Source: Xanthomonas sp. NCPPB 1128 (GTDB lineage: Bacteria; Pseudomonadota; Gammaproteobacteria; Xanthomonadales; Xanthomonadaceae). Taken from it: a stretch of DNA of 64,000 nt. The DNA is taken from NCBI RefSeq assembly GCF_001043115.1, contig NZ_LFME01000002.1:124001-188000 (forward strand). The letters run 5' to 3'. Below are positions 1-6,190 of the stretch, in pieces. The stretch's first letter is position 1. Every line of letters begins with the position of its first letter. The translations under genes and the position numbers were made by a program. Under the pieces are notes generated by a model. It ran no database searches and was not told the DNA's origin. It saw only the letters and a program-made list of their open reading frames with translations.

Positions 1-2
1 GG

Positions 3-224
3 CTAGCGCCCCCGGCGGTAGCAGCGGACTTCCCACTGCTCCCACTCCATGCCGTTGTGGGAAATGAAGCAGTCGAAGCCGCGACGGCTCATCGAGTCAG
101 CGAAGCGGATAGCGTCCTGATGGATGCCGAACCGCTCGATTCGATCGGCCACCCGCTTGCGCCGAAACGCAAGACACAGCAGTGCGGCGATCACTGCGGC
201 GATGAGCCAGTAAAGGCCGCTCAT
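3..224 (-). CDS. Small single-TM phage protein (paralogue of 892-1113)
   Basis: 73 residues. The first 20 form a hydrophobic membrane segment (LIAAVIAALLCLAF), followed by a basic patch RRKRVADRIERF and a soluble tail ending WEVRCYRRGR. The membrane segment, the RRKRVA-RIE motif and the WEVRCYRR end are shared with the gene at 892-1113, so the two are paralogues. The start is the ATG overlapping the previous stop by 4 bp (ATGA); upstream in-frame sequence belongs to other genes. It is last of three tightly coupled genes transcribed leftward from the PL-like promoter. Function unknown; a membrane role in infection or superinfection control is inference. Confidence 0.7.
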   Translation of the reverse strand: MSGLYWLIAAVIAALLCLAFRRKRVADRIERFGIHQDAIRFADSMSRRGFDCFISHNGMEWEQWEVRCYRRGR

Positions 225-457
225 GGCGCACCGCCTACGCGAGCCAGGGCGGCATATAGGCGACGAGGCGTCTCCTGTTCTCCGGGGGCAGCCTTGGACT
301 GCAGAACCGCAGCAGCATCGCGTGACGCAGCGATCAGTTCGGTCATGGCAGCTCGCTGTGCATAGACCACGGCCTGCAGTTCTACTGCGGTCATGTCGGC
401 AAGCTCTTTGCCGCGCAGGCTTGGCGGGCGCACATCGACAGGGGCGGGGGCGGTCAT
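221..457 (-). CDS. Hypothetical phage early protein
   Basis: 78 residues, no recognised family. The N-terminus is proline-rich; residues about 20 to 55 look helical and alanine-rich (ADMTAVELQAVVYAQRAAM), suggesting a small helical protein. It overlaps both neighbours by 4 bp (ATGA), the arrangement of a translationally coupled leftward early operon. No signal peptide or membrane segment. The coupling supports it being real; the sequence alone does not give a function. Confidence 0.6.
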   Translation of the reverse strand: MTAPAPVDVRPPSLRGKELADMTAVELQAVVYAQRAAMTELIAASRDAAAVLQSKAAPGEQETPRRLYAALARVGGAP

Positions 458-777
458 GCCGCCACCTGCCAGGGCATGGCCGACGCAATCTGCGGCAGCG
501 GAACGTCAGTGAAGGCCCGCGCGAATGCCGCGCCGTAGCGCTGCGACTGGATCGGGTTGCGGCGCAGGTGGCCAGGGCGGGCAGCGGCCAGCAGTTCCAG
601 CGGATCGATCGGCGCCCAGCGCACCCAGCCATCGCAGCACAGCGGCTCGGTGCACGGCACCGCGAACTCGCACTGCGGGTCCTGGTCCCACGAGTTGTTG
701 CGGGTCAGCTCGCCAGCACCCTGGCACGTCCTGCAGACATGCTCGGTCGGCGTGTTGCGCGTGTAGTAGCGGCCCAT
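454..777 (-). CDS. Cysteine-rich phage early protein, possible zinc binder
   Basis: 107 residues, first gene of the leftward operon. The N-terminal half has cysteine pairs CRTCQGAGEL and CTEPLCCDGW spaced about 27 residues apart, as in small zinc-ribbon or DnaJ-type zinc motifs, so metal binding is likely. The C-terminal half has no recognisable motif. The leader is about 30 nt downstream of the PL -10 and holds a good ribosome site (AGGGAG) just before the ATG. It overlaps the next gene by 4 bp. In lambda this position holds early regulators; a regulatory role here is inference only. Confidence 0.65.
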   Translation of the reverse strand: MGRYYTRNTPTEHVCRTCQGAGELTRNNSWDQDPQCEFAVPCTEPLCCDGWVRWAPIDPLELLAAARPGHLRRNPIQSQRYGAAFARAFTDVPLPQIASAMPWQVAA

Positions 778-807
778 CTCGTTCTCCCTGCCCGTGTGCT
801 GGGCGAT

Positions 808-841
808 GGGAGAAGTCTAGCGAACTAGACTAGGTAGTCAA
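808..841 (-). promoter_or_regulatory. Leftward early promoter PL
   Basis: On the minus strand: -35 TTGACT (plus 836-841), 16-bp spacer, -10 TAGACT (plus 814-819). Architecture and -10 are identical to the rightward promoter at 1844-1871, and the -10 is embedded in an operator palindrome. It would transcribe the operon 777 to 3. Confidence 0.7.
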
Positions 842-861
842 GAGAACTAGACAAACTAGAC
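815..861. promoter_or_regulatory. OL-like operator cluster
   Basis: GTCTAGCGAACTAGAC (815-830) is a palindrome GTCTAG-N4-CTAGAC. A second site GTCAAGAGAACTAGAC (837-852) is 22 bp away with one degenerate half, followed by another half-site AAACTAGAC (853-861). The same palindrome occurs between cI and cro. Expected to bind CI and Cro. Confidence 0.75.
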
Positions 862-891
862 GAAGAAATTTATGAACGGAGTGCCCGTTGT

Positions 892-1113
892 TCATTTTCT
901 GCGGTAGCAGCGCACTTCCCACCGGGGTGGCTGAGTAGAGACTTGCTCAATCCAGCAGTGGTAGTCGCCGGAGTCCTCTTGCGCGACGGCGAAAGCTTGC
1001 GCGGCTTCCCGACTCGCGAAGTACTCGATGCGCTCGGCGACGCGCTTGCGCCGGAAAGCTATGACGAGCAGTGCTGCAGCGATGATTCCCGCGATCCATG
1101 CGAGGGGTTCCAT
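892..1113 (-). CDS. Small single-TM protein co-transcribed with cI (rex position)
   Basis: 73 residues: N-terminal membrane segment (LAWIAGIIAAALLVIAF), then RRKRVAERIEYF and a soluble part ending WEVRCYRRK. Clear paralogue of the protein at 3-224. It starts 9 bp after the cI stop with ribosome-site sequence (GAGG and AGGG) spanning the cI end, so it should be made with the repressor in the lysogen. This is where lambda carries rexAB. A superinfection-exclusion role fits position and membrane topology, but no sequence motif proves it. Confidence 0.75.
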   Translation of the reverse strand: MEPLAWIAGIIAAALLVIAFRRKRVAERIEYFASREAAQAFAVAQEDSGDYHCWIEQVSTQPPRWEVRCYRRK

Positions 1114-1122
1114 TCCCTATCC

Positions 1123-1806
1123 TCAGTCGGCCCAAGCCCCGATCCAGTGTACACGCCCGATCACGGTGATCGGCTCTCGCCTTGAGTCCATGCGCCTGGG
1201 GCGTCGCCAGTTGTGGTCGCCTGCGGGGTTGTCCGATTGGAAGTAAACGGCGCCATCCAGCACCAGCGCCCGCTTTACGAAATACTCGGGGTAGGTCATG
1301 CCATCCACCTGGATCACATACAGCAGGCCATCGACCACACGGGTGTCGGAGGTGTCGAACAGGATTGCGTCGCCGTCCTTGATCGTCGGCTCCATGCTGT
1401 CGCCCTTGCCGTAGTAGACGGCCAGGGGGTGATTGTGGATGCCGCGCCGTCTCAGGCTAGAAGACTTGAATTTCAGCTTGTGCGTCTCGGCGTATTCGTC
1501 TGCCTCGGCGCCGGCTCCAAGGCCGACCGCCTGGGAGTAGCCGACGATCCCGACATAGCCGTCATCTTCGTCCGCTTGTTCGCCGCCCTCTATCGGCCCG
1601 CGCCCGTACTGCAGCCACTCTTGGTTGACCTGCAGCGCCCTGCTGAGCTTCGTCACCGTGCTGGCGCGCACCTTCTCCGCGCTCGTTGTGCCGTCCAGCA
1701 GGAAGTAGATTCCGGCCTTGCTGAGCACCTTCCGAGCGATCAGGTCGCCCGGCGTCATGCCGCGGAGGGTTAGGGCGTGCTTTAGACGCTCGGCCATCGT
1801 GTCCAT
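1123..1806 (-). CDS. cI: CI-type repressor, S24 peptidase family
   Basis: 227 residues. N-terminal helix-turn-helix (about 4 to 70), linker, then a LexA/CI-type S24 domain with the serine in GKGDSMEPTIKDGD and the lysine in YFVKRAL. It should hold lysogeny by binding GTCTAG-N4-CTAGAC sites and be inactivated by RecA-stimulated self-cleavage. Start chosen at the ATG beginning MDTMAERLK; a second ATG lies three codons in, and a longer frame would run into the operators and cro. No Shine-Dalgarno precedes it and the nearest operator begins 3 bp upstream, so its PRM message may be leaderless, as lambda cI is. Divergent from cro. Confidence 0.93.
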   Translation of the reverse strand: MDTMAERLKHALTLRGMTPGDLIARKVLSKAGIYFLLDGTTSAEKVRASTVTKLSRALQVNQEWLQYGRGPIEGGEQADEDDGYVGIVGYSQAVGLGAGAEADEYAETHKLKFKSSSLRRRGIHNHPLAVYYGKGDSMEPTIKDGDAILFDTSDTRVVDGLLYVIQVDGMTYPEYFVKRALVLDGAVYFQSDNPAGDHNWRRPRRMDSRREPITVIGRVHWIGAWAD

Positions 1807-1808
1807 AG

Positions 1809-1870
1809 GTCTAGAACAGTAGAGCGCATTCAGACTAGAGCGCTTGACACCGCAGTCTAGTTCACTAGAC
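1809..1870. promoter_or_regulatory. OR-like operator cluster between cI and cro
   Basis: Three sites: GTCTAGAACAGTAGAG (1809-1824, one good half), a weaker site with half CTAGAG ending at 1840, and the perfect palindrome GTCTAGTTCACTAGAC (1855-1870). The perfect site covers the cro promoter -10; the first abuts the cI start. This mirrors lambda OR3-OR2-OR1. Confidence 0.75.
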
Positions 1871-1871
1871 T
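1844..1871 (+). promoter_or_regulatory. Rightward early promoter PR
   Basis: Consensus -35 TTGACA (1844-1849), 16-bp spacer, -10 TAGACT (1866-1871). The expected start of transcription is about 1877-1880, essentially at the cro ATG. Confidence 0.7.
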
Positions 1872-1879
1872 CAGCAACC

Positions 1880-2086
1880 ATGGACATGACCAAGCAAGCA
1901 GTGAAGAAGGCCCTCAAGCTTGAGACCGACGCCGAGCTTGCTCGGTTCTTTGGCATCGGCCGCTGGGCAGTAGGCCAGTGGAAAGACGAAAAGCCGATTC
2001 CCCCGCTTCGACAGTTCCAGGCGCGCGACCTGCGCCCCGACGTCTTCGGCCCCCCGCCGGCGAAGAAGCGCCGGAAGGCTGCATAG
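1880..2086 (+). CDS. cro: Cro-like repressor (YdaS/Cro family)
   Basis: 68 residues with a compact helix-turn-helix: LKLETDAELARFFGIGRW (helices 2-3 about residues 12 to 30) followed by AVGQWKDEKPIPPLRQ, the typical end of small Cro proteins, and a basic tail KKRRKA. It should compete with CI for the shared operators and favour lysis. The ATG is within about 3 nt of the predicted PR transcription start and no ribosome site precedes it, so translation is probably leaderless; a second ATG lies two codons later. A longer reading from a TTG inside the -35 box is rejected because it lies upstream of the transcription start. Confidence 0.88.
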   Translation: MDMTKQAVKKALKLETDAELARFFGIGRWAVGQWKDEKPIPPLRQFQARDLRPDVFGPPPAKKRRKAA

Positions 2087-2129
2087 CTCCATGGACCTCG
2101 GCCAGCTTCTGCTCTGGCTCACGTACCCG

Positions 2130-2291
2130 TCAGCGGTCGATCGCATAGCGCGATCCGCTTACGCCGCCACGCGCGCTAGCCAGCTTCCGCATGACGAGCT
2201 TGCCGCGGACCCAGCGCACGGCGAACCAGTTTCCTCCGATCCGCACCAGCGTCGTGACGTTGTGCGGGGTCTGTCTTCGTAGCAATTCCAT
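2130..2291 (-). CDS. Possible small antisense protein
   Basis: 53 residues beginning MELLRRQTPHNV. It looks protein-like (a stretch TTLVRIGGNWFAVRWVRG with alternating hydrophobics) and has an upstream GAGG ribosome site about 10 nt from the ATG. It lies opposite to the surrounding early genes. A plus-strand frame of 63 codons covers the same DNA but has poorer composition, so at most one is real. No family recognised. Confidence 0.35.
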   Translation of the reverse strand: MELLRRQTPHNVTTLVRIGGNWFAVRWVRGKLVMRKLASARGGVSGSRYAIDR

Positions 2292-2351
2292 CTCGGGTCG
2301 TCCTCGTGGCGGCCTTCCATTTCCGCTCGACCTCAACCGTCAACACGAGTC

Positions 2352-2729
2352 ATGACCACTCAACACGCGTTACCGCTGATCGGCGCAGTCCCCTCGATCA
2401 ACCGCGTCCCGATGCACCTCATCGGCCTGTGCCACAGCTCCGGCGATGCCGTGCTGCTGGCGATCCGCGTCGGAAAGAAGTCGCAGCGCCAGGTGGCGCA
2501 CGACATCGGCATGGAGCCGGCGCAGCTGTCCCGGATCGTCGGCGGCACCGCGCACATGCCCGCGGATCTGGCGCTGGACTTCGCCCGGGCGGTGCGCAAC
2601 TGGGGCTGGCAGCAGTGGGTCGCGCACAACTGCGGCATGGACCTGGTGCCGCGCACCGAATCGACCGAGGAGCGGCTGCACCGCCTGGAGGTCGAGAACG
2701 CCGAACTTCGCCTGAGGAACGCTGCATGA
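2352..2729 (+). CDS. CII-like transcriptional regulator
   Basis: 125 residues. A helix-turn-helix at about 40 to 90 (KSQRQVAHDIGMEPAQLSRI, then VGGTAHMPADLALDFARAV) is followed by WGWQQWVAHNCGMDLV and a C-terminal coiled-coil rich in Glu and Leu, a layout seen in phage regulators placed between cro and the replication genes. By position it corresponds to lambda cII, which drives lysogenic promoters, but sequence alone does not distinguish a CII-type activator from another DNA-binding regulator. It overlaps the next gene by 4 bp (ATGA). The ribosome site is weak. Confidence 0.6.
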   Translation: MTTQHALPLIGAVPSINRVPMHLIGLCHSSGDAVLLAIRVGKKSQRQVAHDIGMEPAQLSRIVGGTAHMPADLALDFARAVRNWGWQQWVAHNCGMDLVPRTESTEERLHRLEVENAELRLRNAA

Positions 2730-3448
2730 GCACCACCATCATGGCGGCCTGCTGGCCGATGCAAATGGCGCCGACGCCGAAAGCCGTCCTCATCTCGCTG
2801 GCAGACAACGCCAACGACCAGGGCGAGTGCTGGCCGAGCATCCCGAAGATCTGCGAACGCACCTGCTTCAGCGAGCGGACGGTGCACGCCGCGATCAAGT
2901 GGCTGGAGGACATCGGGCTGGTCGTGGCTGACCGATCGAACGGCCGGCACACGCGCTACACGGTGCGTCCCGAAGCCTACAAACCACCGCAGGAGCTGCA
3001 CCCCCGCAGCTCTCGCACCCCCGCAGCTCCTGCGGTGCAACCCCCGCAGATCTCGCAGAAACCCCCGCAGCTCCCGCAGTCACCCCCGCAGGAGCTGCGG
3101 TCTAACCGTAAAGAACCTACAAGAACCGTCAGAAGCAACCGTCAGGGAGACGCAGCTGTCGCTGCTGACCTCCTGCCCGAGTTGCCGGTGAACCTGGTGA
3201 AAGATTTCCTGGCGATCCGGAAGGCGAAGCGGCTGCCGTTGACCGAGACGGCCGTCGACGGGATGAAGCGGGAAGCCGCCAAGGCCGGGATCACGCTGGA
3301 GTCGGCGGTGCGGATGTGCTGCGAACGTGGGTGGGCGAGCTTCCGTTCCGACTGGCTGGCGCGCGACGGTGCCCCGGCGGCCGGGCAGGCCGTGTACGGC
3401 CAGCAGCAGCAGCGCGACCCGAACGCTCTGCCGAGGCTGGTGGCATGA
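2726..3448 (+). CDS. Phage replication initiator (O-like, winged helix)
   Basis: 240 residues. N-terminal winged helix (about 1 to 85) of the type found in phage O and DnaD-like proteins: KAVLISLADNANDQGECWPS, then FSERTVHAAIKWLEDIGLV. The middle (about 88 to 130) is a repetitive Pro-Gln linker whose DNA carries iterons. The C-terminal domain (about 150 to 215; LPVNLVKDFLAIRKAKRLP) likely contacts the helicase. It overlaps the neighbouring genes by 4 bp on both sides, and the next gene is the helicase, so the pair acts as lambda O and P do. An origin inside the initiator gene matches the lambda plan. Confidence 0.75.
   Translation: MSTTIMAACWPMQMAPTPKAVLISLADNANDQGECWPSIPKICERTCFSERTVHAAIKWLEDIGLVVADRSNGRHTRYTVRPEAYKPPQELHPRSSRTPAAPAVQPPQISQKPPQLPQSPPQELRSNRKEPTRTVRSNRQGDAAVAADLLPELPVNLVKDFLAIRKAKRLPLTETAVDGMKREAAKAGITLESAVRMCCERGWASFRSDWLARDGAPAAGQAVYGQQQQRDPNALPRLVA
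2983..3145. repeat. Iteron array, probable prophage replication origin
   Basis: Five copies of CCCCCGCAGNTC-like sequence start at 3001, 3018, 3041, 3062 and 3083 (17 to 23 bp spacing), with a weaker sixth at 2983. They are followed at 3101-3145 by a locally AT-richer stretch containing three AACCGTM repeats. All lie inside the initiator gene. Iterons plus an easily melted segment inside the initiator gene is the layout of lambdoid origins. Confidence 0.6.
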
Positions 3449-4755
3449 GGCGCGACGACTCGGTTTTCCACGTCGAGCGGCTGGTGCTGTACACCGCCAT
3501 GGCCCGGCCGTCGGCGCTGTCGGAGATCTCGCTGCAGGCCAAGCACTTCGGCCACGAGGCGCACGCGCAGCTGTGGGAGCTGATCCAGGCGCAGACGCTG
3601 CAGAACCGGCCGATCGACCCCGTGACGATGGTTGACGCCGCCGCGCGCCTTGGCGACCACCGGCTGTCCGAGTTGGCGATGGCGATCGGCAGCGCGACGG
3701 ACCTGTACCCGGTCACCGAGGCGGGCTACCAGGCGCGGATCATCGCCGAGGCCTGGCGTGCACGCGAGACGCTGCAGATCGGCCTGGACCTAGCTGCCTC
3801 GGCGAAGCAGCGCGAGGAAGGCGCGGCCGATCGCGCGATGCAGCGGCTCATGGACCTGCACACCGATGACCGCAGCTACGAACACACCGCGCGCACCGCG
3901 ATGCAGGCTGCGCTGGACGGGGCTGCGCGGGCGCGTGCCAACGGCGGCCGCATCCTGGGTGTGCCGACGGGGATCTTCGACCTCGACGACACGCTGGGCG
4001 GCCTGCACGACTGCGACCTGATCGTGATCGGCGCGCCTCCCGGCACAGGCAAAACAGGCCTGCTGCTGGGCACCACGGCCGCCGGCGCGAAGGTCGGCCC
4101 CGTCGGCCTGATCTCGGGCGAGCAGCCGCACGACCAGGTCGGTCTGCGCTGGCTCGCCGTGGGCAGCAGCATCGGCGTGGGCCGGCTGCGCGCCGGCAAG
4201 TTCGACGAGCACGACATGTCGAGCATGGATCACGCCGCCGAACGCTTCGGCGCGCTGCCGGTGCACATCCTTGATCGCGGCTCGCCGGACATCACCGAGG
4301 TGATCCGCGTGGCGCGGCGCTGGAAGGCGCAGTACGGCCTTCGGGCGCTGTACGTCGATTACCTGCAGCGGCTGGAGATGGAGTCGCTGTCGAAGGCGCC
4401 GAAGCACGAGCGGATTGGCGCCATCGCACGGAGTCTGAAGAACCTGGCGCGCGACCTGCGCATCCCCGTCGTTGCGCTGTCGCAGGTTCGGCGGCCGCAG
4501 ACCGAGAAGCCGGGCGACAACCCACGGCTGACGATGCACCACCTGGCCGACAGCTCCGAGATCGAGAAGGAGGCCGACCAGATCATGATGCTGTGGCGCG
4601 ACAAGTCGAACCCCCAGTCGGAGCGCAGCGCGGCCGAGATCAATGTGGTCAAGAACCGGCACGGGAACATCGGCACGGTCTACTGCACCTGGCACGGCGG
4701 CACCACGTCGTTCGTTAACCGCAGCGCAGCGGATGAGTTCGAGGGGGCCGCATGA
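3445..4755 (+). CDS. DnaB-like replicative helicase
   Basis: 436 residues, close to the usual 430 to 470 of phage DnaB proteins. N-terminal helical domain (about 1 to 110), then a RecA-like ATPase: Walker A GAPPGTGKTG (about residue 197), Walker B ALYVDYLQRLE (about 300), and the following PVVALSQVRR and DSSEIEKEADQIMMLWRD motifs. It unwinds the origin loaded by the upstream initiator. It starts at the ATG overlapping the initiator stop (ATGA) and overlaps the next gene by 4 bp. Carrying its own helicase, as P22 does with gp12, avoids the need for a lambda P-type loader. Confidence 0.92.
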   Translation: MRRDDSVFHVERLVLYTAMARPSALSEISLQAKHFGHEAHAQLWELIQAQTLQNRPIDPVTMVDAAARLGDHRLSELAMAIGSATDLYPVTEAGYQARIIAEAWRARETLQIGLDLAASAKQREEGAADRAMQRLMDLHTDDRSYEHTARTAMQAALDGAARARANGGRILGVPTGIFDLDDTLGGLHDCDLIVIGAPPGTGKTGLLLGTTAAGAKVGPVGLISGEQPHDQVGLRWLAVGSSIGVGRLRAGKFDEHDMSSMDHAAERFGALPVHILDRGSPDITEVIRVARRWKAQYGLRALYVDYLQRLEMESLSKAPKHERIGAIARSLKNLARDLRIPVVALSQVRRPQTEKPGDNPRLTMHHLADSSEIEKEADQIMMLWRDKSNPQSERSAAEINVVKNRHGNIGTVYCTWHGGTTSFVNRSAADEFEGAA

Positions 4756-5312
4756 CCACGGCCGCCGCGAAGAAGGTGCAGAGCAAGCGCGCGCGCCGGC
4801 CGGTCTACGCCGTGGTGGAGCGCGTGGTGGTGCTGGAGACTGGCGAGGAGCGGCTGGCCATCCTGGCCGCGCACCCGATCGACCGGAAGCTGATGCACGA
4901 GCGCGGCTACCGACGAGGCGACGAACTGCGGCTGGAGATCAAGAAGCCGCGGAACGTGAAGTTCCACCGCCTGGCGCACGCCGTCGGCGCGCTACTGGTC
5001 GAGAACGTCGAGGCGTTCCGCGCCCGCGGCAGCCACGACGCGCTGAAGCAGGTGCAGCGCGAGGCCGGGGTGTGCTGCGAGCCGATGGAACTTGACCTGG
5101 GGCCGGTGCTGGGCAAGGTGGCAGTGCAGGTGCCGCGCTCGATCGCGTTCGACGAGATGGACGGAGCCGAGTTCGAGCAGTTCTTCCTGGGCATCTGCGA
5201 CTACATCGACCAGCACTACCAGTCAGCGATGACCGAGGAAGTGCGGGCTGAGTACCTGCTGATGGTGGCTGGGAACGGAACGCAGCCGGCGCCGGCGCGG
5301 AGGGCTGCATGA
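4752..5312 (+). CDS. DUF1367-like phage protein
   Basis: 186 residues. After a basic N-terminus, the core reads RGDELRLEIKKPRNVKFHRL and later VPRSIAFDEMDGAEFEQFF, matching the conserved blocks I associate with DUF1367 proteins of ninR-type regions. Function of that family is unknown. It overlaps the helicase gene and the next small gene by 4 bp each. The family assignment rests on remembered motifs and would need a profile search. Confidence 0.55.
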   Translation: MTTAAAKKVQSKRARRPVYAVVERVVVLETGEERLAILAAHPIDRKLMHERGYRRGDELRLEIKKPRNVKFHRLAHAVGALLVENVEAFRARGSHDALKQVQREAGVCCEPMELDLGPVLGKVAVQVPRSIAFDEMDGAEFEQFFLGICDYIDQHYQSAMTEEVRAEYLLMVAGNGTQPAPARRAA

Positions 5313-5434
5313 TCCAGGTCGCCGTCCTGTTCGCCCGTGCCGATAGCGTCTACAAGACGCTTCCCGGCTGCGACGTGTACGACATGGAGCGCGACGCGCG
5401 CACGTTCGCCGGCGGCATGCAGGTGGCGGCATGA
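5309..5434 (+). CDS. Truncated nin-region protein
   Basis: 41 residues. It begins IQVAVLFARADSVYKTLPGC and continues DVYDMERDARTFAGG, which resembles the N-terminus of a phage family whose members, as I recall, run to about 200 residues (next block normally a PVVAHPPC-like motif). Here it stops after MQVAA. It starts and ends in ATGA overlaps, so the remnant is kept in the operon and could still be translated, perhaps only to preserve coupling. Either a degraded gene or a mini-protein. Confidence 0.55.
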   Translation: MIQVAVLFARADSVYKTLPGCDVYDMERDARTFAGGMQVAA

Positions 5435-5799
5435 AGCGCGGCCGCAGCACTGGCGCTCCGACGCGCGCGCAGCAGGCGCGGTTCGATGCGATCCGCGAAG
5501 TCGGCTGCATCGTCGCGCGCTCCCTCGGCCTGGGCCACGTGCCTTGCGAGATCCACCACCTGACCGTAGGCGGCAAGCACGGCGCCCCGCGGCGCGGCCA
5601 CGACTACACCGTCGGCCTCAACAGCTGGTCGCACCGCGGCGAGCCGTTCGGCGGCATGTCGGCGGCGCAGTGCGAGGCGATGTTCGGCCCCTCCTACGCG
5701 CGCCAGCCGCGCGCATTCCGCGAGCAGATCGGCAGGGACGACTACCTGCTTGACCTGCAGAACACCCTGATCGAACAGCACACAGCGAGGGCAGCATGA
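5431..5799 (+). CDS. Ref-family recombination nuclease (HNH-like)
   Basis: 122 residues. Core GCIVARSLGLGHVPCEIHHL, then TVGGKHGAPRRGHDYTVGLN and WSHRGEPFGG, the Cys/His pattern of the P1 Ref family, a RecA-dependent HNH-like nuclease that cuts at displacement loops. The C-terminal part (GPSYARQPRAFREQIG, then LLDLQNTLI) is also typical of the phage family. It overlaps both neighbours by 4 bp. It lies near a Holliday-junction resolvase gene, so a recombination role in phage DNA replication is the likely job. Confidence 0.8.
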   Translation: MKRGRSTGAPTRAQQARFDAIREVGCIVARSLGLGHVPCEIHHLTVGGKHGAPRRGHDYTVGLNSWSHRGEPFGGMSAAQCEAMFGPSYARQPRAFREQIGRDDYLLDLQNTLIEQHTARAA

Positions 5800-5981
5800 T
5801 CAACGAACAGCGATACGAGCAGGCGAGGGAGGCCGGGCGCCGCGCGCGCCAGGTCGGGAAGGGGCGCGACGACGGCCCGCGCTACGGCATCACGACCGAC
5901 GACCGGGCGCTGCGGGAAGCCTGGGTGCTGGGCTGGGATGCAGAGGACCAGGAGCGCAAGCCGCGCCGGAGCGCGGCATGA
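5796..5981 (+). CDS. RMF/CrpP-like small protein
   Basis: 61 residues. Pattern AGRRARQVGKGRDDGPRYGI followed by REAWVLGWDAEDQER resembles the ribosome modulation factor fold (Gly-rich start, short P-Y segment, then R-W-GW helix), a family that also contains CrpP and several phage proteins. RMF itself dimerises ribosomes. Whether this copy binds ribosomes is unknown. It overlaps both neighbours by 4 bp in the nin-type cluster. The family call is by pattern only. Confidence 0.5.
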   Translation: MINEQRYEQAREAGRRARQVGKGRDDGPRYGITTDDRALREAWVLGWDAEDQERKPRRSAA

Positions 5982-6190
5982 CCAAGACGCTGGCCAAGAA
6001 GATCCACGACCGGCTGCAGCGCGTCGGCAAGCGCGCTGGTCTGGCGCCGGCGCAGAAGCCAGTGGCGCAGACCGGGCCGGCCGAGACCGTCGAGCAGTTC
6101 CTCGCTCGCGGTGGGCGCGTGCAGCAGCTGCCTGGCATCCAGGGCGCGCCGCCGCCGCGTACCATTCCGACCTGGAGAAATGCGCTATGA
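5978..6190 (+). CDS. Hypothetical nin-region protein
   Basis: 70 residues, basic N-terminus (TKTLAKKIHDRLQRVGKRAG), then VEQFLARGGRVQQLPGIQG and a proline-rich end. The FLARGGRVQ-LPG block resembles a short motif in phage nin-region proteins, but no function is known to me. It overlaps both neighbours by 4 bp, which supports expression. Confidence 0.55.
   Translation: MTKTLAKKIHDRLQRVGKRAGLAPAQKPVAQTGPAETVEQFLARGGRVQQLPGIQGAPPPRTIPTWRNAL

Noticed and set aside
2091-2282. Plus-strand 63-codon frame after cro
   Set aside because: Composition is poor, it resembles no phage protein, and the ribosome-site spacing is too long; the opposite-strand frame is slightly better but also weak.
2983-3100. 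Regular repeats that could suggest a CRISPR array
   Set aside because: Units are about 12 to 18 bp, adjacent with no unique 30-bp spacers, and lie inside a replication gene; they fit iterons.
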